Origin: Diadema setosum
Lineage: Eukaryota; Echinodermata; Echinoidea; Diadematoida; Diadematidae
DNA: 64,000 nt
Reading direction: 5' to 3'
NCBI GenBank assembly: GCA_033980235.1
Contig: CM067067.1
Coordinates: 27,736,451-27,800,450, forward strand
Made by a program: the position numbers and the translations under genes. Below, one piece after another: positions 55,681 through 64,000 of this stretch. The notes beneath the pieces are model-generated. The model was not told where the DNA came from and searched no databases. It saw only the letters and a list, made by a program, of their open reading frames with translations. How positions within the stretch are numbered: position 1 is the first letter of the stretch; every line of letters starts with the position of its first letter.

Positions 55681-56482
55681 ACACTACAAAAATATTATAT
55701 AAGTCACCAAGTTCAATATATAATTATCTATCTGCCAAACTTACCCTAAGCTTGATATCCATGTTGTCTTATGCCTTCCCACCCTAACCCACCCCCAGTG
55801 TGCAAGAAAAAAAAAAATTAAATAGTGCTTGTATCCACCATCAAACTGAAGCTGCACACCAATATACATCTGTGGGACTATGCAAAACAAATGTCTCAGT
55901 GGATGCAACTCTCCAAAAAATTATCACAGGAGAACAAACGAAACCGAACAGTAGAGTGATACTTCAAAATAAAGGAAAAAAACTCTTAATGTTCTGACCC
56001 ACAAACAAATTTCACCAGCACATACACTTATTATTGCATTGTAATATGATTGAGATAGAAACAAAACAATGGATATTGTTAAACAGTTATTGTGTCAATT
56101 CAAAACTCACTTGTTGTTGGCCGATTTTCCAGATTTTTGTACCTATCGAGAGCTGAATTCATAGACTAGCATGTCACCAGAGTGTATGTTGTGTGTGCCC
56201 ACACAAATAATGTATAGCCCTAATACATTTCCCTGTGAAGACACACAGCTGAACTGAACTGTTCACATTCCCAATGAGAGAAGGCCAGATCAGTGCGGCA
56301 CCACAGAGTGAACATCAAAAGCTATAGAGAGAACGACCAGATTGACCTTGTTTCCAAAAAAGGGTTGTTTACTTATTCTTTTGGGTACTAATCTCAGGTA
56401 ATACTGTGCTGAGTGATAGGAAACACTGTCAGGGCAGAGTGCCCACTCCTTTTCGTCTCACCTCCCGGCCACCTTCTAGGCT
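55681..56482. other. Intron stretch, nothing recognised
   Basis: A-rich with short frames only; no TIR or domain identified. Confidence 0.4.
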
Positions 56483-57214
56483 TCATCAGCCCGAAGTTTC
56501 AAAATAGCGTGCTATTTTGCGGTTACAAAAATAGCACGATGTCAAAATAGCGGGCTATTTGTGTGGTGAAGACACAAATAGCGCGCTATTTGATCGGGAA
56601 AAATTCCCCAAATATCTTGGGCTAGTTCGTGAACTAGCGCGCTAATTTGGGAAACAGCGCACTAATTCGTTTGCGTCTCCATCAGCTCGAAAATTTCTCG
56701 ATCCCACCATATATTACATGACCAGGAAGCACTGGCTGATGCAAGCAACAGATTACGAACTGTACCCTTCATTTTGCTTCCCAGCGAAGGCCCCATCTAC
56801 ATATCACGGATATGGTGTTCCGTAAACTGTCAATGTTGATACGATTTGCACACTAATGTAAGAACAGAATGGTAGAAAATAGACCTGAAAGCTCATTACA
56901 TGTATTGTGTACATGATCGAGATCGACGCGACGAACGTGAGTCAATCGAGCTTGTTACTGAAGTACTATTCTGATACCTACTGTCCCGAAACACCTGTCC
57001 ATACCAGTCTGTTGTGTATTGTACATACGGTGATACGAGAGATTTGCACAGGGAAATCCACTTTCGAACTAGAGTGATGCAACACGCATATGTCAAATTT
57101 GGGGCCAATTTCCCCAAGCGGGCTGTTGAAGCTGATGAAGACGAACATTCGCAGTATCGGGCTATTTTCTCAGACCACAAAATATCCCGCTAGTTTGAAC
57201 TTCGGGCTGATGAC
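56483..57214. mobile_element. 732-bp TIR element just upstream of exon 3
   Basis: The ends TCATCAGCCCGAAGTTTCAA and inverse (TCATCAGCCCGAAGTTCAAA) form about 20 bp of TIR. Subterminal palindromic AATAGCGCGCTATTT motifs are frequent near the left end (56510-56595). Its right end lies 67 bp from the exon 3 start. No transposase. Confidence 0.75.
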
Positions 57215-57281
57215 GACACACCTAATGACATTGTCCTCCCTTTTTGTCCTATGATCAATTCCTATTTCTTTTTTATGACAG

Positions 57282-57368
57282 GAATCCCAAGGGTCGAACA
57301 GGAATGCAGGGGAGGGGTCTGCTGGGGAGGTTTGGACCAAATCATGCAGCAGATCCAATAGCTACACG
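57282..57368 (+). CDS. TRPM2: Exon 3 in window: NUDT9-homology domain, [12 protein letters not shown] segment
   Basis: The acceptor is TTTTATGACAG and the donor GTAAGG. The exon is 87 bp: one base completes the leucine split after exon 2, then 28 codons, then two bases (CG) of an arginine codon. It encodes [18 protein letters not shown] followed by [10 protein letters not shown], the most conserved signature of NUDT9 and TRPM2 NUDT9H domains (GRTGxxGRGxLxxxGPNH). Unlike vertebrate TRPM2, the AADP stretch is retained as in active NUDT9. The Nudix box itself should be in later exons beyond the window, so catalytic competence cannot be judged here. Confidence 0.85.
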
Positions 57369-57681
57369 GTAAGGATGTTTTATATGTAGCAGTGTTTGAT
57401 TTTCCCATGATGTACCAAAATCTGTGGCTGAATTGTCATTGTCCCATCCACTCTACATAGCAGGAAGTCGGTGTCATAACTTTGTACTAACTATAATTCA
57501 TATATTCATGTACAACTCAGTTTGGTCAATTCTCTAGTATATGCTTAAATATGCACACTGCCAACAGGGCAGCACACACATTTCTTCAATAAAATCTGCT
57601 GGCTAACTGACTTGTAGCCAATATTGATTGTCAGTTTTCTTTGGCATGCACTTGCCTGCAAATTCAAACTATTATTATTAT
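57369..57681 (+). other. Intron after exon 3, unique part
   Basis: Begins with donor GTAAGG. AT-rich with no gene; leads into the tandem array. Confidence 0.6.
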
Positions 57682-60433
57682 TATATATAGTAATCGCGTA
57701 AGGATGGCCCCGTGCCTTCCCGTGCTTTATTTTGTGGAGCTATCTCCTCCGAAGCCGCCGGCTCCGGGCCCCCCGGACCGGTGCCGTCGGCAGCGGGAGG
57801 GTCTCTTCTATCGAGTGGGCCGGGTTTCGTCCGCGCTCCTCCTCCGTGTCGACGTCGAGAGCGGTACAAAAAACAAAGAAAAACAAAAGACAAACACCGA
57901 CGTGCAGCTTTTGCGCGATGGTATCCCGCGTCAGTGCGTGGCGAAAGCTCTATCATCGTTCTTGGACGCACACACACGAACACGATGTATACGGGTTATA
58001 TACAGCTCGCGCCAGCTCGCAGGCTCAGGTCGCACGACACACAGAACTCTATACAATCTGTGGTATTGTAGCACAGTGAGCATTCTCGCTCGCCAAGCTG
58101 ATCGTTCGCGGAGACATGATACACGCACTATGGGTACGGGCAATATATCGCGAAGATTTTTGGTGCGTGTGCATTGAGCCTGTCGCTGTGTTGCATTGCA
58201 TATCATGATGCGTTCTCGGTACACGGGAAGCTACGAATGCCGTATTTTATTTCGCGAAACTATGTACAGGATCATGTGCAGCTAAACTACGTCATTCAGT
58301 TTACTCTTAAGTCGGGGATTGTACTCAGACTGTTTAGCAGTGATCTCGACGGCTAAATATCCACTTAAATGTTGTCCTTGCCGATCGTGCCCTTCCATAA
58401 CAGATAGCCTGCGCCTGTGTATGTATTGACGATGGTACACGAAACACTATCTCCGTGCGGGCTCTCATATGGTAATACACGGCGCGGACATACAAGGGCA
58501 TTTACGTACAGTTCGCCATTGGCGTGCATGCCGAAACGAAAACAACGAATGCTGTTATTTTATTGTATTTTGCACAACTGCAGGATACTATGCAGCTCAG
58601 GTATGTCATTTAGTTTACTCTCACGTCGGGTATCATTGTAGTCAGACTGTTTAGGACGGCTAAATATCCACTTAAATTTTCATCCTCGCCGATCGTGCCC
58701 TTCCATTTCAGATTACACGCGCCGCTGTCCATTCGTTTATTGCATGGCTGCTGTAAACATGAATATTCATAAGACACGTGCGGACGTAAGGGAAAACCTC
58801 GCTTTGTCGACCGCCTATTTTGAAGTTACGAATGGAAATTAAATGGGTGGTTCTATAGTCCGTCAAACCAAGTTTTGGTGATTGAAATAAAAAAGAGGGA
58901 GCAAATGAAGACAAAAATATTCTTCTTTTTCCCATAACGTGGGAAAAGAAGTATTAAAGAAAAAATACGAGGCCCTGAGACCCATGGATTCCCACGGGTG
59001 CCTAATTCTTATTAAAACCTGATGACTAACTCCCTCTCCCCAAATAATAATAATGTAATAATAATAATAATAATAATAACAAAATAATAATAATAATAAT
59101 ATAATGATAATAATGATAAAAATATCATTATTATTGATAATAATAATGTAATGATCGTAATAATAATAATAATAAAAGTGTACAGTCTGAAGCAGATAAA
59201 CGGGTGGTTCTTTGATCTATCAAACCAAGCTTCTTTTTTTGTCAGCAAAAGGAGGGATCGAACAAATGAAGACGAAAATATTTTATTTTCTGTCAGGACA
59301 ATAACAACAAAAACACTAGGGGGTCTATGAAGTAGCACAATATTACGTATGTTAGTGCAGTGAAGTAGTTTCTTTTTTTTCTTTTTTTTTTACAGTTTGC
59401 GCATGATTTTCTTCAAAAAAGCTTTTTATCAAGAGCATAAAAATGGGGAAAACTAATTTTTACAATTCTTAACAAATTAGCACTTCCGCCTTCTTTGTTT
59501 CATTCCTATATTATGACTCTACTCTCGATCTCTTCTCCCCTAAATAGTTGTTATGTTATAGTAATAATAATAATAATAATAATAAAAACAATAATATCAA
59601 TGAACAGTAACAATGAAATAAACGGGTGGTTCTATGATCCATCAAACCCAGTTTTGATGATAAAAACAGAAATGAGGGAGCAATAGAAGATGAAAATATT
59701 CTTCGTGTATTATATGTTCTCTCATAACGTGGGTGAAGAAATATTAAAGAAAAAAATCCCACGGGTGCCTTGATACTTAAAAAAACCTAATGACTATGAT
59801 CCCCCCAAATATCAATAATAATAATAATAATAATAATAATCTTAAGAATGATAATATGATGATAATAGTAATAATGGTGATGCACAGTGTGAAGCAGATA
59901 AACGGATGGTTCTATGATCTATCAAACCAAGTTTTTGGTGATAAAAACATATAGGAGGGAGCAAATGAAGACAAAAATATTTCATTCTTCTATCATAACG
60001 TGGGAAAAGAAGTAAAAATAAAAAAATGGGAGGCCTTAACAGACCAGCCATTGATTCCTGCATGAGGGCAAGAGCAGGGGGTGATAAATATCAAAAGGGT
60101 ATCTCCCCGTTCCGATGTGAAAATCTGTGGGCAGAACTTTCGGAGAATCTCATAAGCGTTTTTGGTAATTTTTCCCTGAATGTTTGTTGGCTTTTGTTTG
60201 TTGTTGTTGTTGTTGTTGTTTTTTTTTTTGTTTTTTTGCGGGGATCGAATTGTGTGTGTGGGGGGGGGGGGAGGGGCGGATGGTCAAGGGTAGAAGAGAG
60301 CATGTGCACAAGTAACGAAAGAACCAGAAAACTTTTCTTTTTATTTCATCAATAAAAATGTGCAAAATCGTATATAATTATGAGGAAAAAAATAAAACCC
60401 CTCAGACCCGTGGATTTCCACGGGTGCTGCTAG
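57682..60433 (+). mobile_element. Helitron-like unit 1 of a tandem array (2.75 kb)
   Basis: It begins TATATATAGTAAT. The first kilobase is relatively GC-rich (open frames on both strands, no domains) and the rest is an AT-rich array of blocks with AAACGGGTGGTTCTATGATC, CATAACGTGGGAAAAGAAG and CCCATGGATTCCCACGGGTG phrases separated by (AAT)n runs. It ends with the 8-bp hairpin CCCGTGGATTTCCACGGG, then TGCTG and CTAG at 60430-60433, followed by T. Hairpin plus CTAG fits a Helitron 3' terminus. Confidence 0.6.
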
Positions 60434-61841
60434 TATATATAGTAATGGTCTAAGGCGACGCGGGGAGTCCGCCATAGGTTTTGCATGCGTTTTTTTGTGC
60501 GGCTATCTCCTCTGAAGCCGCCGGCTTTGGGCCCCCGAGACCAGTGCCGTCGGTAGCGGGAGGGTCTCTTCTATTTCCCGTTCGGGTTTCATCCGCGCTC
60601 CTCCTCCGTGTCGACGTCGAGAGCGGTACAAAAAACAAAGACAAACAAAAGACAAACAACAACATGCAGCGTTTGCGCGCGCTGGACTCCCGCTTCAGTG
60701 CGAAAGCTCTATTATCGTTCTTGGACACACACACACGCACACGATGTATACGAGTTACACACGTATACAGCTCATGCCAGCTCGCAGGCTCGGGTCGCAC
60801 ACACAGAACTCCATACAATCTGTGGTAGCACAGTGGGTATTCTCGCTCGCCCAGCTGATCGTTCGCAGAGACATGATACACGCACTATGGGTACCGGGTA
60901 CGGGCAATATGTCGCAGAGAGATATGTGTATGCATTGAGCCTGTCGCTGTATTGCATTGCGTATCATGATGTGTTCTCGGTACACGGGAAGCTACGAATG
61001 CCGTATTTTATTTCCAAAACTGCAGGAACCTCTGCAGCTTAGCTATACGTCATTCAGTTTACTCTCAGGTCGGGTATCATTGTACTCAGACCGTTTAGCA
61101 GTGATGTCGACGGCTAAATATCCACTTAAATTTTGTCCTTGCCGATCGTGCCTTTCCATATCAGATTACAGGCCTGCGCCTGTGGATGTATTGACGATGG
61201 TTATCGTTACACGAAACACACTATCTGCGTGCACGCGATGTGGGCTCTCATATGGTAATACACGGCTCGGTCATACAAGGGCATTTACGTACAGTTTGCC
61301 ATTGGCGTGCCCAAATGAAAACAGCGAATGCTGTTATTGTATTTTTCACAACTACAGGATACTATGCAGCTCAGGTACGTCATTTAGTTTGCTCTCAAGT
61401 CGGGTATCATTGTACTCAGACTGTTCAGGACGGCTAAATATCCACTTAAATGTTGTCCTTGCCGATCGTACCCTTCCATATCAGAGTACATGCGCCGCTG
61501 TTCATTCGTTTACTGCATGGCTGCTGTAAACATGAATATTCATGAGACGAGTGGACGCGGGGGGAAACCCTCGCTTTGCTAACCGCCAATTTTTGAAGTT
61601 ACAAGTGGACATCAAATGTGTGGTTCTATGGTGCATCAAACCAAGTTTTGGTGATAAAAATAAAACAGAGGGAGCAAATGAAGACAAAAATATTCTTCTT
61701 TTTCCCATAACGTGGGAAAAGAAATGTTAAAGAAAAAATACAAGGCCCTGAGACGCATGGATTCCCACGGGTGCCTACTTATTAAACCTAGTGACTATGA
61801 TCTCCCCCTCCCCAAATATAACAATGATGATTATAATGATA

Positions 61842-61874
<33 letters not shown>

Positions 61875-63720
61875 TAATAATAATAATAGTGATAGTTATA
61901 ATACAAATAATAACAATGTTGATGATAATAATGATGATAATGTACAGTCTGAAGCAGAAGAAAAAAGACATTAATGATTATGATAATAACGATAATAAAA
62001 ATGTACAGTCTGGCGAAGCAGATAAACGGGTGGTTCTATGATCCATATCAAACCAAGGTTTGGTGACAAAAACAGAAGAAATATTTGATTTCTCTCAGCA
62101 CAATAGTAACAAAAACACCAGGGGTCTATATATGAAGTAGTCCTACTCAGCACAAGAATACGTATGTTAGTGCAGTGAAGCAGTTTTGGACAGTTTGCGC
62201 AGGCCTGTCTTCAGAAAAGCTTTTTATCAATAGCAGAAAAATGGGGGAAACAGATTTTTACAATTCTTAACAAATTAACATTTCCGCCTCCCTTGGTTGA
62301 TCATCCCTTTATTATGACTCTGCTCTCTCCTCTCCCCTAAATAATAATAATAATTTTAGTAATAATAATAATGATAATAACAATAACAATAATACACTGA
62401 AATAATGATAATAATACAAAAGGCCAATGCAAATGAATGGGGAGGGGGTGCTATGATCCATAACTTAAGAGTGGGCAGAAGAGACACAAACAGGTACTGG
62501 ATTGTTTTGATGTTTCAAATGAAATATCAATGATAATGAAGCTATTTGAAATGCCTATCAGTCGAAGAGTAACCTTGACATGACGGAAAAAAAGATATTC
62601 ACTATCCTTGACCGATAAACTTTTTTCCTTAATTCCCTTGATTCATCCCCATGTCAATGAATAATATAAAATAACAATGAAACCGAATGACTATGATCTC
62701 CCCTCCCACAAAAATAACAATAATAATAATAATAATAATGCTAATGCTAATTATTATGATAATACAAACAATGAACAGTATCAATGAGATAAACGTGTGG
62801 TTTTAGATCCATCAAACCAAGTTTTGATTATGAAAACAGAAATGAGGGAGCAAATGAAGACGAAAATATTCTTTGTATATTTCTTCTCTCATAACGTGGT
62901 TGAAAAAATATCAAAGGAAAAATATGAAGCCCTGAGACCCATGGATTAAGACAGTTACAAGTGGAAATTACATGGGTAGTTCTATAGTCCGTCAAACCAA
63001 GTTTTGGTGATAAAAATAAAAAAGAGGGAGCAAATGAAGACGAAAATATTCTTCTTTTTTCCATAACGTGGGAAAAGAAATATTAAAGAAAAAATACGAG
63101 GCCCTGAGACCCGTGGATACCCACGGATGCCTATAATTATTAAACCTATAATGACTATCATCTCCCTTCCAAAATAATATTTATTAAATGATGATACAAT
63201 AATAGTATTCATATAATAATGATAATAATGACAATGTACAGTCTGAAGCAGATAAACGGGTGAGGATATGTAAACATATTGTCGTGTTTTTTTTTTTAAA
63301 TGACGTGGTACAATGAATATTATTCATGACATACGCCACTTTTCAGCTTTTTCATGAAGAGAAAAGATGTGTGTGCGTTGGGGCCAGATAGGGCTCATGT
63401 ATTTTCTTTCTTTTTTTTCAACGGGCGTCGAGACTGAGGGCGAATGGCATGGGGAAGGGGGAAATATGCAGGGCAAAATGTCATTGGCACCCCCCCAACA
63501 AAAACACAACTGGGGTAATCCTGCTCAGCACAAGATTACGTATGTTAGTGCAGTGAAGCAGTTTTGGACAGTTTGCGCAGGACTGTCTTCAGAAAAGCTT
63601 TTTATCAAGATCAGAAAAATGGGGGAAACAGATTTTTACAATTCTTAACAAATTAACATTTCCGTCTCCCTTGGTTGATCATCCCTATATTATGACTCTA
63701 CTCTCTCATCTCCCCTAAAT
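60434..63720 (+). mobile_element. Helitron-like unit 2 and partial third copy
   Basis: Begins TATATATAGTAAT immediately after the CTAG of unit 1 and repeats its body with an offset of about 2.76-2.81 kb (for example GTGCCGTCGG at 57781 and 60544). AT-rich blocks continue, and a third repetition of the GTATGTTAGTGCAGTGAAG region is at 63540 after 59349 and 62162. The 3' terminus is not evident inside the window. No helicase or Rep protein is encoded, so both units are non-autonomous. Confidence 0.55.
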
Positions 63721-63839
63721 AATAATAATAATGTTTTTCAAATTCATGATTTTCTTCCGTCGAGATGTTTTCATTGCAACTGATTGACAAATTGCCCTAC
63801 ATCGATGTAAATAAGCACTGAATTGATCAGTGTTTTAGT

Positions 63840-63945
63840 AGTAGCCATGATAAAAAATCATGGGCGTACATACTCAAGCAGGATTCGAACCTACGACCTC
63901 CTGATCACCGGACAGGCGTTGTAATACAACATTAATCTCAAATAA
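63840..63945 (-). repeat. tRNA-like SINE fragment (B-box) on minus strand
   Basis: Read on the minus strand, CCTGTCCGGTGATCAGGAGG resembles an anticodon arm and GTAGGTTCGAATCCTGC is an excellent T-arm/B-box (GGTTCGAATCC). The 5' D-arm and acceptor stem are not convincing, and a hairpin ATGATTTTTTATCAT follows downstream. A tRNA-derived SINE is more likely than a functional tRNA. Confidence 0.45.
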
Positions 63946-64000
63946 TAAACAGTTTAATTAAATATATACCTCACAGATAATGCCAATTAAATGCCCGTAC

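Larger units (their letters stand above)
17713..57281 (+). other. Giant intron, 39569 bp, between NUDT9H exons 2 and 3
   Basis: Donor GTGAGT, acceptor TTTTTATGACAG. Phase 2 on both sides: CT plus G completes leucine, giving GLPL then NPKGRTG, the family order. No host exon is therefore required in between, and none was recognised. The intron is filled by nested mobile elements listed separately, including a DIRS-like retrotransposon. Confidence 0.75.

Noticed and set aside
59039..59180. Ile/Tyr-rich or Asn-rich frames over ATA/AAT runs
   Set aside because: Microsatellite translation artefacts, also at 10544, 53040, 59560 and 61840.
57641..61529. Long frames of 100-190 codons on both strands in the GC-richer part of the tandem units
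   Set aside because: Several frames on both strands are open at once, no motif is shared with known families, and they are not kept between the two units.
63880..63930. A functional tRNA gene
   Set aside because: T-arm and a loose anticodon arm only; no convincing D-arm or acceptor stem could be folded by eye.

Overview
This is a window of animal nuclear DNA, almost certainly from a marine invertebrate. An echinoderm, perhaps a sea urchin, is my best guess, judged by eye from the mix of repeats (an inference, not tested). The evidence is a gene split by GT-AG introns, very low coding density, several classes of non-LTR retrotransposon, a DIRS-like retrotransposon and dozens of short elements with inverted ends. 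There are no bacterial operons, rRNA genes or CRISPR arrays.

The only host gene I can support is on the + strand. Three consecutive exons (10048-10202, 17516-17712 and 57282-57368) encode the first half of a NUDT9-homology domain. Intron phases agree at both junctions. The wording fits the C-terminal ADP-ribose-binding domain of a TRPM2-type cation channel better than stand-alone NUDT9 (VPWE followed by TDF; GLPL followed by NPKGRTG). The channel pore exons would lie upstream and the Nudix-box exon downstream of the window. Everything else is apparently intron: at least 10 kb before the first exon, 7.3 kb between exons 1 and 2, 39.6 kb between exons 2 and 3, and at least 6.6 kb after exon 3.

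Layout. 0.7-1.7 kb: minus-strand LINE tail. 2.2-9.75 kb: CR1/L2-like LINE relic split by a 3.36-kb TIR element (which holds a Helitron-like element, a foldback element and THAP and SWIM coding relics) and by a second Helitron-like element that itself received a young LINE with a 10-bp target duplication. 10-17.7 kb: exons 1 and 2, MITEs, a tandem-repeat Helitron-like element and a LINE with a 641-aa open RT frame. 17.7-27.7 kb: Helitron-like elements, TGTGACC-ended elements and a triple nest. 28.5-44.3 kb: a DIRS-like retrotransposon with inverted terminal repeats and an internal complementary region, split by a 9.1-kb satellite-filled TIR element and a 2.0-kb pogo/Tigger-like element. 44.3-46.8 kb: an older retroelement relic. 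47.7-48.9 and 51.2-52.3 kb: further Helitron-like copies, the latter inside a minus-strand LINE relic. 53.2-57.2 kb: TTAA-bounded and other TIR elements. 57.7-63.8 kb: a tandem array of a further Helitron-like family.

The most interesting theme is a set of unrelated repeat families that share one architecture: subterminal inverted repeats, internal tandem repeats, and a 3' hairpin followed by CTAG or CTTG, with no target duplication. This resembles Helentron-associated HINE/DINE-1 elements. One family carries 13 exact copies of the palindromic RFX X-box GTTGCCATGGTAAC; two others carry perfect DR1 nuclear-receptor motifs. Many insertions can be undone by eye because the interrupted reading frame or repeat resumes exactly, which gives a relative chronology.
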